Part shown: positions 13,743 through 22,387 of the stretch, piece after piece
Position numbering within the stretch: position 1 is the stretch's first letter
Layout: each line of letters opens with the position of its first letter
Virus record (IMG/VR): IMGVR_UViG_3300037840_000392
Coordinates: 1-33,353 of that record
Direction: 5' to 3' (one strand)
From: a virus
DNA: 33,353 nucleotides
Translations under genes and position numbers: made by a program
Notes under the pieces: generated by a model
Databases searched by the model: none
Seen by the model: the letters and a program-made list of their open reading frames with translations, nothing else
Told to the model about the DNA's origin: nothing

Positions 13743-14476
13743 AAGTTACCAGGACTGTAAATGATTGCATTGTCAATTCATTATACCTGTTGGGTGAGCT
13801 TGGCGTTGGCGAACCAGCCGACTCCTTTATGCTTTCAACAGGTCTTGAATTGTTTAACGAGCTATTGGATAAATTTTCGTCTGATAGTATTTACATTCCA
13901 TTCTTAACTACTATTAATTCTACATTTGTAGTAGGTCAAGCTACTTATTCTATTTCAGATATTATATTGGGAACCGACATCACTGCAGATCGTGTAGTTG
14001 ATTTATCGTTGGCAACATACACAGTTCCAACAACTGGTTCTACCAATTTAATTTATCCGATGAGAATTATCAATAAAGCACAATATTTTGGCGTTGTCCG
14101 TCAAAATAATTTGTTAGCGCGTCCCGGATTTATATTCTTGGACAAGCAAGCCACAGAAAGTTTTGTTACGGTTTATCCAGCACCTGATCAACCTTATCCA
14201 TTTTCATTGCTAGTTAAAAGCATGATTAATGAGCTCAAATCTCAAGACACCATGCAAGAATTACCTCCCAATTATTATGGGTTCATGAAATATGCGTTAG
14301 CTCGTAAATTTCTTGCCTATTATCCATCTGGTAATTGGCCAAAGCAAAATGAAGACGAATATGAAGATTATTACATGACTTTGAAGAATTCCAACGAAAC
14401 GGATTTGACCATAAGACCATCCGTCACTTTAACTGCGCCAGAGCCTTTCTACTGGCCCAATATATTGAGTTATTGA
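13736..14476 (+). CDS. Tail accessory / head completion protein, P22 gp4-like
   Basis: The 246-aa protein has the gp4 outline. A helical N-terminus (VNDCIVNSLYLLGELGVGEP, then GLELFNELLDKFSSDSIYIP) precedes a beta region typical of gp4-like proteins and a C-terminal helical part (ELPPNYYGFMKYALARKFLA). In P22, gp4 (166 aa) plugs the portal and joins it to gp10. This one is about 80 residues longer, mainly in the middle. It starts in a palindrome that overlaps its ribosome site and is followed after 1 nt by the gp10-like gene, matching P22 order. Confidence 0.8.
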   Translation: MPQVTRTVNDCIVNSLYLLGELGVGEPADSFMLSTGLELFNELLDKFSSDSIYIPFLTTINSTFVVGQATYSISDIILGTDITADRVVDLSLATYTVPTTGSTNLIYPMRIINKAQYFGVVRQNNLLARPGFIFLDKQATESFVTVYPAPDQPYPFSLLVKSMINELKSQDTMQELPPNYYGFMKYALARKFLAYYPSGNWPKQNEDEYEDYYMTLKNSNETDLTIRPSVTLTAPEPFYWPNILSY

Positions 14477-14477
14477 T

Positions 14478-16343
14478 GTGGCAACTGAGAATTATGAAAT
14501 TGTTGGAAGTTTTAATAATCAACGTGTCCTTAGCTTGGATGGCGAACGTTCTGTTAATCTTTTCGAATATATTGATCCTTTAACTAAAAAAAATAAGTCT
14601 TTATTAAGTACTTCTGGTCTTGAAAATACTGATTCTAATTTTTTAGGAGCTACAGGCGGATTTCGTGGGCAATTTGTATTTCAAACTAATCAATATGTAG
14701 TCATCGGATCATCTGTCATTAGGATAACGCCAAGCGGGTCTATATCGATACTTGGAACGCTAATTGCGACGTCTACAGGATATGTAGGAATTGATGCTAA
14801 CACATTTCAGGTTATATTTGTTGATGGGGCTAATGGTTATATATGGGATACAACGGCATCTGTATTTGAAAAAATTGTTGATGCTTCATTCCCAACTGCA
14901 CCTATTGATGTATGTTATTTAGACGGATTTTTTGTTGTTGCCAATGGAAATACAAATACTTTTCAATTATCCATGTTCAATCAAGGGATGATTTGGGGAC
15001 CTGCGACTAATTCATTTTCAGCAAGTTCTGTTACTAATTTATTGACTATTGGTGCAAGTACTATTGGCGGTGTGTCAGGAACGCAAAATTATCCTACTGG
15101 CACAGCGGTTGTGGTTTTAAATGGAACGGGTAGCGTTCCGACACCATTAGTTTCTGGAAATACCTATTATTCTATATTGATTGATGCAACTACTATTAAA
15201 TTAGCACTTTCAGCTGCGAGTGCTTTTTTAGGAGTGCCCCTCATTCTTACTGGAAATAGCGCTCCGACTCCTACGATAACTAATTCAGGACAGTTACAAC
15301 AGGGAGCAATCACTTCCCATCCAGGAACAATAGTTGCATGCCGAACCTTGCATAGACGTCTTTTTCTATTTAGTCAATTTTTTACTGAGATATGGGAAAA
15401 TTCAGGATTAGGAACCAATTTACCATTTAGAAGAAATAATTCTATTTTAATGGAATATGGAACTCCTGCAATTGGCAGTATATCTGTTAGTTTCGATAAA
15501 ATGATTTTTTTATCCCAAGATCGTGATGGATTAGGTTCCGTCATGGAAGTTGAAGGAACTCAATCAATTCCAATAAGCAATAGAGCATTGGATTTTAAAT
15601 TGGCAGGATATGCTGCGCTTTCTCAAATTTCAGATTGTCGTGGATTTTTACTAAAAGAAAATGGATTGATATTTTATCGAATGAATTTTACGGCAGCCAA
15701 TCATACTTATGTTTATAACGTAACATTAAGCGATCCTTCTTTGGAAGAAGGAAAGCTCTGGCATGAAGAGGAAACTCTTGCAGGTAACCGACATCCTGCG
15801 CAAACTCATGCTTATTTTAACGGCGTAAATTATGTTGGCCATTATTCAAGTCCAATATTATACATATTAGATAGCACTGTTTTTACTAATGATGGCGAAG
15901 CAATACCGCGTAGACGAATTGGCCGACCTATTGTTCCGGCGGCCTATCAAAGAACAAGAGTCGATCGTTTTCAAATTGATTTGCTTCAAGGAAATATTGC
16001 ATTATTAAATTTCCAAGAACAACAATTAAGTTTGTTAACAGAGAATTCATTTGAGATAGATTCTGAATCTGGATCAGTTTTGCAATTAGAACAAGAAATT
16101 TTTATAACAGCGCAACAACATCCGGAAGTATTTTTATCCATTTCAAAAGATGGCGGTCAGACTTATGGATTTATGATGTCTGCTCCTATGGGTAAAGTAG
16201 GAGACAGAACATTTCGTACGGTATGGCGTAAACTAGGCGTCATACCTCGTGGACAGGCTTTTGTTCCAAAACTTGAATATTTTATTAATGCGCCATTTAT
16301 TTTAATGGGTGCGGCATGGGCATATGAGATCTTGCCGGAGTAA
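14478..16343 (+). CDS. Packaged DNA stabilisation protein, P22 gp10-like
   Basis: The 621-aa beta-rich protein resembles gp10, the tail-hub protein that holds DNA in the head. Characteristic stretches are QRVLSLDGERSVNLFEYIDP near the N-terminus, LHRRLFLFSQFFTEIWENSG in the middle, then MIFLSQDRDGLGSVMEVEGT and WHEEETLAGNRHPAQTHAYF. P22 gp10 is 472 aa; about 100 extra residues at about 180-270 (TIGASTIGGVSGTQNYPTGT) look like an inserted beta domain. The start is GTG 14478, one base after the gp4-like stop codon. Assignment rests on motifs and position. Confidence 0.82.
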   Translation: MATENYEIVGSFNNQRVLSLDGERSVNLFEYIDPLTKKNKSLLSTSGLENTDSNFLGATGGFRGQFVFQTNQYVVIGSSVIRITPSGSISILGTLIATSTGYVGIDANTFQVIFVDGANGYIWDTTASVFEKIVDASFPTAPIDVCYLDGFFVVANGNTNTFQLSMFNQGMIWGPATNSFSASSVTNLLTIGASTIGGVSGTQNYPTGTAVVVLNGTGSVPTPLVSGNTYYSILIDATTIKLALSAASAFLGVPLILTGNSAPTPTITNSGQLQQGAITSHPGTIVACRTLHRRLFLFSQFFTEIWENSGLGTNLPFRRNNSILMEYGTPAIGSISVSFDKMIFLSQDRDGLGSVMEVEGTQSIPISNRALDFKLAGYAALSQISDCRGFLLKENGLIFYRMNFTAANHTYVYNVTLSDPSLEEGKLWHEEETLAGNRHPAQTHAYFNGVNYVGHYSSPILYILDSTVFTNDGEAIPRRRIGRPIVPAAYQRTRVDRFQIDLLQGNIALLNFQEQQLSLLTENSFEIDSESGSVLQLEQEIFITAQQHPEVFLSISKDGGQTYGFMMSAPMGKVGDRTFRTVWRKLGVIPRGQAFVPKLEYFINAPFILMGAAWAYEILPE

Positions 16344-16345
16344 TT

Positions 16346-16609
16346 ATGGCTAATGATTTAGATCAATTTCCTATTTACGATTCTTTAATAAAGAAAGATA
16401 CTGATAAAATGAGTGATGTATGGATAACAAATTTATCGACATTTCATCAGAATTTAACAGGGTATTTAAGTTCATATGGAATGTTTTTACCACAACTTAC
16501 AACGGCACAAAGAGATGCAATTCAAAGTCCACAAAACGGACAAATGATATATAATACCACTTTGAATAGCGCACAATATTTTAAGAATGGTGCATGGTCA
16601 TCATTCTAA
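16346..16609 (+). CDS. Small tail protein (87 aa)
   Basis: The 87-aa protein has a polar helical N-terminal half (DQFPIYDSLIKKDTDKMSDV) and a C-terminal LTTAQRDAIQSPQNGQMIYN ... FKNGAWSSF segment. That segment is common in phage tail fibre and needle-associated proteins. It could be a small adaptor after gp10, in the position of the P22 needle gene, but is far shorter than gp26. GGAG precedes the ATG by 7 nt. Confidence 0.6.
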   Translation: MANDLDQFPIYDSLIKKDTDKMSDVWITNLSTFHQNLTGYLSSYGMFLPQLTTAQRDAIQSPQNGQMIYNTTLNSAQYFKNGAWSSF

Positions 16610-16610
16610 T

Positions 16611-16633
16611 AATTATCACAAGGATGTGAAATT
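16611..16633 (+). promoter_or_regulatory. Hairpin with Shine-Dalgarno in loop
   Basis: TCACA (16616-16620) pairs with TGTGA (16625-16629) around loop AGGA. AATT (16611-16614) continues with AATT (16630-16633) past a single bulged A. The ATG at 16634 follows directly. Confidence 0.65.
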
Positions 16634-17275
16634 ATGGATCTACAAAGTTTATTACAGATGTTTGGACAAGGTCAACAAGGCCAAGGAATGTCAGGGCTTA
16701 AGAGCCTTTTGTCTTCTCGTTTTAGCCATTCTGGACGTCCTTTTCAACGAGCTGGTGGCTCGCTTACTAATTTTATGAATCAGGGATTAGGATATCAGCA
16801 ACCATTCTATAATGCGGGCGTTGGCGCAACTGGCGATTATCAGAATTGGTTAAAAGGAATGTCTGATCCTTCAAAATTCATTAATGAACAAATGGGTAAA
16901 TATCAAGAATCTCCTTATAATAAATTTCTGCAAGATCAGTCTATGAGATCTGGAATTAATGCGGCATCAGCTGGCGGCACCATTGGAAGCACACCTTTTG
17001 CTCAACAAATGCAACAAAATTCAGCTAATATTGCTCAAGGTGGAATGAATGATTGGTTGCAGAATGTTTTGGGTGTTAATACTCAGTACGGTGGTGGATT
17101 AGAACATTTGATGGCTGGAGGGCAGCATTCTGCTGATGAAATGGATGAATTAATTTCTAAATTTGGTCCTGAACTTGCGCAAATGTTAGCAGGACAAAGT
17201 GAAGGTGAAAATTTCGATAAAATGTCTGGTATTGGCGGATTAGTCGATTTCTTAACAGGTGGATGGGGAGGATAA
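16634..17275 (+). CDS. Candidate DNA-ejection protein, P22 gp7 position
   Basis: The 213-aa, Gly/Gln/Met-rich protein begins MDLQSLLQMFGQGQQGQGMS and includes helical parts such as DYQNWLKGMSDPSKFINEQM and GINAASAGGTIGSTPFAQQM. Its low-complexity, Ala/Gly-rich style fits internal virion proteins ejected ahead of the DNA. It is the first of three genes of this style after the tail-hub genes, matching P22 genes 7, 20 and 16. Function is inferred from order and composition. The next gene starts 2 nt after its stop codon. Confidence 0.6.
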   Translation: MDLQSLLQMFGQGQQGQGMSGLKSLLSSRFSHSGRPFQRAGGSLTNFMNQGLGYQQPFYNAGVGATGDYQNWLKGMSDPSKFINEQMGKYQESPYNKFLQDQSMRSGINAASAGGTIGSTPFAQQMQQNSANIAQGGMNDWLQNVLGVNTQYGGGLEHLMAGGQHSADEMDELISKFGPELAQMLAGQSEGENFDKMSGIGGLVDFLTGGWGG

Positions 17276-17276
17276 T

Positions 17277-18500
17277 ATGGCTATTGATGTCCCACGTCCA
17301 CGTAATTTGATGGACGTATTTCAAGGAATTAATGCGCTTAGCAAAAGTTCTATCGATAATCGTAAAAGCGAATTAGAAAATGCTATGCAGAAAATAAAAA
17401 ATCAATATGCTCCAGTTACAGTTCCTGCCGAAGCTGCATCTAAACTTGCTTATGCTAATTTAATGGGTCCGCAATTTTTGGCAAAAATGATGGGCAATGA
17501 AGGTATTGTTGCAAATATGCCAGAATCACAAAAGAAATCAGCATTAGAATTATTAAATCGTGCAGCAACAGGACAGGGAACAGGAAATTCTGTATTTAAT
17601 CAATTATCTCAACCTAAAGATCAGCCTGATAATTCTCTTCTATCTATAGTAGGTAATAAATTAAAAAATATATTTAGTGGACAGACGCCTGAACAAGCGC
17701 AATCTCCGAAAAATGCGCTTTTAAATAATGAACAACCTAATTTATCACAACAAGACCAACAAAATATTGAAAATATGCAACCAGGAGAGGCTTATACTAT
17801 CCAAGGTAATGAGCCTAATGCTCAACCGAAAATGCAACAAGAACAAAATCCTTCTTATGCAGAAAATACTGGAACATATAAAGGAATTGTTCAAGAAGGT
17901 AAAGAATCAGGTAAAATTAGAGCTAATGATATTAAAGAATTAAACGACGCTGTTTTTAATGGACAAACTAAACAAACAACATTTGATAGCATTTCTAATC
18001 TTTTATCATCTCCTGAATTTGAACAAATAAGACAAGTTCCATTGGCTGGTCATCATGAATTATCTTATTATTCAAAATTTGGAACACCAGAACAGCAAAA
18101 TATGGTTGGTCAATATTATACTTTGACTGGAAATATTATTAAAGATTCTGCAAGAGATTTTGCAGGGCAATTTAGAAAAGGTGAGCAACAATTACTTCAA
18201 GGCATGAAACCAAATCCATCTGATACTGTAGATGTGGCAAGAGGAAAAACTGAATCTTTAGCTGTTATGAATAAATTATTAACTGAAAGATCCAGATTAA
18301 CATCTGAAATTATGAGTAAATATCATGTAAATAAATTACAAGCTCAAGAAGAAGCAGATAAACAAGTTAATGGTGATTTAATAAGACAAAATATTCATGA
18401 AAAATTAAATCCAACTATTACTATTAGGAATAAAAAAACAGGCGAAGTTGTAACAGTTCCCATTAAAGAAGCTAGAAAACGTGGGGTGCTTAATGTCTGA
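17277..18500 (+). CDS. Candidate DNA-ejection protein, P22 gp20 position
   Basis: From ATG 17277 (GGAGG 6 nt upstream) the 407-aa protein is hydrophilic and Gln/Asn-rich, with long helices (SSIDNRKSELENAMQKIKNQ, then TERSRLTSEIMSKYHVNKLQ) and a disordered centre (EQPNLSQQDQQNIENMQPGE). The composition fits the second ejection protein of P22-like phages. No enzymatic motif is seen. The stop overlaps the next start by 8 nt. An in-frame ATG at 17259 inside the previous gene is not used here. Confidence 0.58.
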   Translation: MAIDVPRPRNLMDVFQGINALSKSSIDNRKSELENAMQKIKNQYAPVTVPAEAASKLAYANLMGPQFLAKMMGNEGIVANMPESQKKSALELLNRAATGQGTGNSVFNQLSQPKDQPDNSLLSIVGNKLKNIFSGQTPEQAQSPKNALLNNEQPNLSQQDQQNIENMQPGEAYTIQGNEPNAQPKMQQEQNPSYAENTGTYKGIVQEGKESGKIRANDIKELNDAVFNGQTKQTTFDSISNLLSSPEFEQIRQVPLAGHHELSYYSKFGTPEQQNMVGQYYTLTGNIIKDSARDFAGQFRKGEQQLLQGMKPNPSDTVDVARGKTESLAVMNKLLTERSRLTSEIMSKYHVNKLQAQEEADKQVNGDLIRQNIHEKLNPTITIRNKKTGEVVTVPIKEARKRGVLNV

Positions 18501-19707
18501 TTGGGAATTAGTGCCTGATAATAAATCAGCACAAACTAATCAAATAAATCAACCTGAATCTGATTGGGAAGTTAGTCCTACTGCTCCTAATTCTAGACAA
18601 CGTCAATCTCAAGAAGGATTGGGAATGGCTGCTGCCAAAGTGATACCTCGAATTGGAGAGGATATATTGCGTGGAGGAATGAATTTTTTAAAAAATATTC
18701 CTCAATATGCTGAATCTGCTAAAACAGAAATTCCTGGAGTTTTTAGCGCATTAAAACAACACCCAGGACATGCTTTAGCGCAAGGTGCTGCTGGTCTTGC
18801 AGAGCTTGGTCATAATGTATTAAATACTCCTCGTTCAATAGCAGAGTATGGTGCTAATAGATTAAATTTATTACCACAATCTTTTCCTGAAAAAATTCCA
18901 GCGCAAAAAGATATTTCTGGAGATATTAATCAATTATTTGGTCAGCCTAAATATCCAGGAGAAGAATTGATACGTGGGTCTGCAAGAAATGCTTTAAATC
19001 TTACTGGAGCAGGAAAATTAGCATCTGTCTTCAATCCAGCAAACTTAACAGCTAAAAGTATTGCAAAAGATATTATTAACACCGCTAATAAAAATAAAGA
19101 AATATATTCAAATCGCTATAATAATTTATGGAAACAAGCTGAAAATAAAGGACATAATGATGTTTCTCATATAGTTGATAAAATTGATTACAAAACATTG
19201 AAAAAGTATTCTCCAAAAGAATCAATAGAAGGTGTGACAGATTTTGTAAATAATCCAAGTATTCAAAGTGCTCACAATGCAAAAAGTGATTTATTAAAAA
19301 TTCAACGAGATTTGAGAAAAACAGTTACTAAAAATACAGCACAAAGAAAACATAGTGACGCTGTTAATAAAGCAGTTGATGCTATAAAAAATAATATGTT
19401 TAAAAATGAACAGGGTGTGATTGATAAAGATTTAAAAAATAAATACAACAATGTTCAAACTGGATATAGAAAAGAAGTTGTTCCTTATTATAACAAAAAT
19501 ATTAGTGAATATAAGGCAGATAAAATGTCTGAAAAAGAGTTAGTAAATGCTTTGTCTAAAGGTGAATTTATGAGGAAAAGAGGAAAATTTCATCCGGCTA
19601 TGGGCATAAGAAAAATGATTTTGCCAGGACTTTCTGTAATTGGTGGATTAGGTGCTGCAGGATTAATTTATAATAATATGATGGGCAATCCACCTATTAT
19701 AAAATAG
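18493..19707 (+). CDS. Candidate DNA-ejection protein, P22 gp16 position
   Basis: The 404-aa protein begins MSDWELVPDNKS and repeats the motif as SDWEVSP, a signature seen in some phage ejection proteins. An amphipathic Ala/Gly/Leu-rich region (HPGHALAQGAAGLAELGHNV) and a C-terminal hydrophobic segment (LPGLSVIGGLGAAGLIYNNM) could insert in membrane; the centre is Lys/Asn-rich helix. In P22 gp16 helps DNA cross the inner membrane. No lytic transglycosylase motif is visible. ATG 18493 is used; the upstream ATG at 18481 lies deeper in the previous gene. It is the last virion gene before the fibres. Confidence 0.58.
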   Translation: MSDWELVPDNKSAQTNQINQPESDWEVSPTAPNSRQRQSQEGLGMAAAKVIPRIGEDILRGGMNFLKNIPQYAESAKTEIPGVFSALKQHPGHALAQGAAGLAELGHNVLNTPRSIAEYGANRLNLLPQSFPEKIPAQKDISGDINQLFGQPKYPGEELIRGSARNALNLTGAGKLASVFNPANLTAKSIAKDIINTANKNKEIYSNRYNNLWKQAENKGHNDVSHIVDKIDYKTLKKYSPKESIEGVTDFVNNPSIQSAHNAKSDLLKIQRDLRKTVTKNTAQRKHSDAVNKAVDAIKNNMFKNEQGVIDKDLKNKYNNVQTGYRKEVVPYYNKNISEYKADKMSEKELVNALSKGEFMRKRGKFHPAMGIRKMILPGLSVIGGLGAAGLIYNNMMGNPPIIK

Positions 19708-19746
19708 ATGGGAAATATATTAACACAATAGTAAACTAGATAAAAT

Positions 19747-19764
19747 TATCACAAGGAAGTGATA
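19747..19764 (+). promoter_or_regulatory. Hairpin with Shine-Dalgarno in loop (tail fibre)
   Basis: TATCAC (19747-19752) pairs perfectly with GTGATA (19759-19764); the loop AAGGAA is the Shine-Dalgarno. ATG 19768 is 3 nt downstream. Confidence 0.65.
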
Positions 19765-19767
19765 TAA

Positions 19768-21621
19768 ATGACAACCACGCTTGCGCTAGGTTTCGATCCG
19801 ATATGGTCGAATTTCAATATTTTTGGTGTATCCGCTGGCGGAGCTCAATTATTTTCTACCGATAGTTTAAATCCAAGTGTTCAAAAATTCATATTTTCTG
19901 ATCCTGGCGGTCTTTTTCCATACACTGATCCTATTTTATTTGATGCTAATGGTAATGCGCCGGGACCATTTTATTTTCTATTGGATTCATTAAATCCGAC
20001 TAGTCTTTATAATTTGCTTTTAAAAGATGCTCAAGGCAATACAATTTGGGAAGTATTAAATTATTATCCCTCTCTTGGTTCTGGCGGAAGTGTTACAACT
20101 GCTATTAATCTTGATAATTTAATACTTAATAATGTGATGTGGAGAAATATTGGGGTTCCAACTACTGGAAGCGCCACACCTATTTCTATAACAAGTGCAA
20201 TCACTGCAATGGCGCCAGGCGTTCATGATGGATTATCGGCAGAAGTGGCGATTGCGCAGCCTTATGGACCTGATATTTATCTTATAAAGACAAATGCAAC
20301 AGCAACGGAAACTGTGACATTTACTCCATTTACTCTTGGATCATCTGCTTTAACGCCTGATGTAACGCCACTTGAATATGTGAATAGTAAGGTCACAGGA
20401 GCAGGCACTGAGACATATCGTTATTTTCTATATCCCATTAATGCAAAAGCGCAAAGTTTAAGTGGGCAACCTGTTACATTCACAATTTGGGCACAAGGCG
20501 TTAGTGGAACGCAAACTATATTACTTGAATTTGCGCAATTTTTTGGAAGCGGAGCCGGCGCTAGTCCAACTGTTGTAGCGCCTATTCAAACATTTGCATT
20601 AAGTAATAGCTGGGCAAAATATACAGTTTCTGTGACATTGCCAAGTGCTGCAACTAATAATTTAGGACCATGCAGAAATGATGGGATATTTTTACGAGTT
20701 AGTTTGCCAACAACTACCACCTATGAAATTAATTTTACAAAACCATCTTTGTATTTAGGTAATGTTGCGCCTGCTACTGATTTTATTAATTATGACACTA
20801 TTGATGCTGCGATAAATACACCAAGAACAGGTGATATAAGAACATCGTTAAATAATTTTATATCTGGATATGTCAATATGAATGATGGGACTATTGGGAG
20901 TCCATCATCATTAGCAACAACCAGAGCAAGCAGTGATACATTTCCGTTATATAATCTTTTATGGAATTCTGTAGTCAATGCTTGGGCGCCAGTTACAGGA
21001 GGTCGTGGAGCAACGGCTGTTCTTGATTTCGTGGCTAATAAGCCAATTGCATTAACAAAAGCATTAGGTCGTGTTTTTGCTGGAACTCTTAATACTGAAA
21101 TCTTGCAAAATATTACCGTTACAGCTCCTGCTCCTCCAACAACAAGCATTGGTGTTATAAGCTCGATCGGATTTGGATTAAGCGTTCCTGTTATATTTGT
21201 AACAAATGGAACATTAGCTGCCGGTCTTACATTAGCGCAAGGATCAACAACAAATTCTATTACATATTATGCCAATATAGTTGATTCGACGCATATTAGT
21301 GTTTCTTTAACACCAGGCGGATCTTTAATAACGATTACAGCAGCGCCAACTGGAGCAACTAATACGGTTCAAGTGACACCATATCAATTAGGTCAATATC
21401 TTGGTGAAGAATTACATACATTATCTACTGCAGAATTGCCTGCTCATACACACCCTGCGCCAAGTGGTGCTAATAATTTTATGACAGACAAGGGAACTGG
21501 ATTTGCTTTATCTGCAGGAAATAGAGCTGATTTCCAACCAGCAACTGGAAGTACAGGAAGTGGTGTAGCGCATAATATTTTACAACCAACAACTTATATG
21601 AACGTATTTATTAAGCTATAA
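19768..21621 (+). CDS. Tail fibre / tailspike with collar-type C-terminus (617 aa)
   Basis: The 617-aa protein is a modular fibre. Residues 1-110 (ALGFDPIWSNFNIFGVSAGG, then DPILFDANGNAPGPFYFLLD) form a beta-rich attachment domain of the kind found at the N-terminus of podovirus fibres. The centre is a Thr/Ser-rich beta region like carbohydrate-binding modules. The last 70 residues, LHTLSTAELPAHTHP ... GSGVAHNILQPTTYMNVFIK, are a tail-collar-type domain of the kind that ends many adhesins. The product probably binds host surface polysaccharide. It heads a run of four fibre genes plus small partners. Confidence 0.78.
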   Translation: MTTTLALGFDPIWSNFNIFGVSAGGAQLFSTDSLNPSVQKFIFSDPGGLFPYTDPILFDANGNAPGPFYFLLDSLNPTSLYNLLLKDAQGNTIWEVLNYYPSLGSGGSVTTAINLDNLILNNVMWRNIGVPTTGSATPISITSAITAMAPGVHDGLSAEVAIAQPYGPDIYLIKTNATATETVTFTPFTLGSSALTPDVTPLEYVNSKVTGAGTETYRYFLYPINAKAQSLSGQPVTFTIWAQGVSGTQTILLEFAQFFGSGAGASPTVVAPIQTFALSNSWAKYTVSVTLPSAATNNLGPCRNDGIFLRVSLPTTTTYEINFTKPSLYLGNVAPATDFINYDTIDAAINTPRTGDIRTSLNNFISGYVNMNDGTIGSPSSLATTRASSDTFPLYNLLWNSVVNAWAPVTGGRGATAVLDFVANKPIALTKALGRVFAGTLNTEILQNITVTAPAPPTTSIGVISSIGFGLSVPVIFVTNGTLAAGLTLAQGSTTNSITYYANIVDSTHISVSLTPGGSLITITAAPTGATNTVQVTPYQLGQYLGEELHTLSTAELPAHTHPAPSGANNFMTDKGTGFALSAGNRADFQPATGSTGSGVAHNILQPTTYMNVFIKL

Positions 21622-21637
21622 AATTTTAATTAAAAGG

Positions 21638-21651
21638 AGCCAAGGATGGCT
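21638..21651 (+). promoter_or_regulatory. Start-codon hairpin
   Basis: AGCC (21638-21641) pairs with GGCT (21648-21651) around loop AAGGAT. As at 12087 and 2929, the start ATG bridges loop and stem and the Ala codon closes the stem. AAAAGGAG just upstream is a second ribosome site. Confidence 0.4.
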
Positions 21652-21936
21652 ATTTTAAATTTACAAACAATACCGCCATTGGATGGAAATACTTACACTG
21701 GGCCGACGCGTACCATGGCCGGTGTTGCAAGAACATTGCAACCTTCATTGGACACACAATATGGGGAATTAATGCGATGGATTTATGTAGGGGTCACTGG
21801 AAATTTATCATATGTAAAATGGGATGGAACGACTGAAACTTTAGTCGGATTAGCAGCAGGTGTATTTCATCCAATATATTCTGTTATGATAAATTCAGTT
21901 GGAACAACAGCAACAAGCATAGTGGTTGGGAGCTAA
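21646..21936 (+). CDS. Small fibre-associated protein (96 aa)
   Basis: The 96-aa protein is beta-rich (LMRWIYVGVTGNLSYVKWDG, then IYSVMINSVGTTATSIVVG) and follows the first tail fibre. Small proteins with this RWIYVG...W ending occur near phage fibre or decoration genes, but the role is unknown. It lacks a signal or membrane segment. The next gene starts 4 nt after its stop. Confidence 0.6.
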   Translation: MAILNLQTIPPLDGNTYTGPTRTMAGVARTLQPSLDTQYGELMRWIYVGVTGNLSYVKWDGTTETLVGLAAGVFHPIYSVMINSVGTTATSIVVGS

Positions 21937-21940
21937 TAAA

Positions 21941-22366
21941 ATGACTCAAATGTTTGCGATACATACAAATTCTATGCTTCCTCCATGTCGAGTAGTTTCT
22001 ACGTCAAATCAAACGGGGACATATAATAATGGACCTTTGAATAGTTTTTTAGGAGCGACATTTACTTACACATCAACTGGCGCTGTTACTATTGACAGTG
22101 TTGTTCTTTCGGTTGGAAATCGTGTTTTGTTACAGAACCAAACGAGTGGTTTTCAAAATGGTATATATGTGGTTACAGTAGCAGGTGATTCCATTACTCA
22201 AGCAGTTTTGCAACGCGCACCTGATTTTCAATCAATAGAACAAATGAAAGCTGGTTCTTTTGTTCCAATCGGTGCAGGAACAGTTAATGCAGGATTTCAT
22301 TTTACATTGGTTGAACCTATTCCATTAATTTTAGGGACAAACAATATTACTTTCATTCAGGCTTAA
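21941..22366 (+). CDS. Single-domain tail-fibre module protein (141 aa)
   Basis: From ATG 21941 the 141-aa protein is a single copy of a beta-rich module: RVVSTSNQTGTYNNGPLN, TIDSVVLSVGNRVLLQNQTS, FQNGIYVVTVAG, a QRAPDFQSIEQMKAGSFVPI strand, and a C-terminal FHFTLVEP segment. The same order occurs in the next gene (residues about 16-138) and, diverged, in the gene at 25016. It may be a stand-alone fibre tip or trimerising unit. No catalytic motif is seen. Confidence 0.7.
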   Translation: MTQMFAIHTNSMLPPCRVVSTSNQTGTYNNGPLNSFLGATFTYTSTGAVTIDSVVLSVGNRVLLQNQTSGFQNGIYVVTVAGDSITQAVLQRAPDFQSIEQMKAGSFVPIGAGTVNAGFHFTLVEPIPLILGTNNITFIQA

Positions 22367-22387
22367 TTTTTTAAAAGGAGTTTCAAA

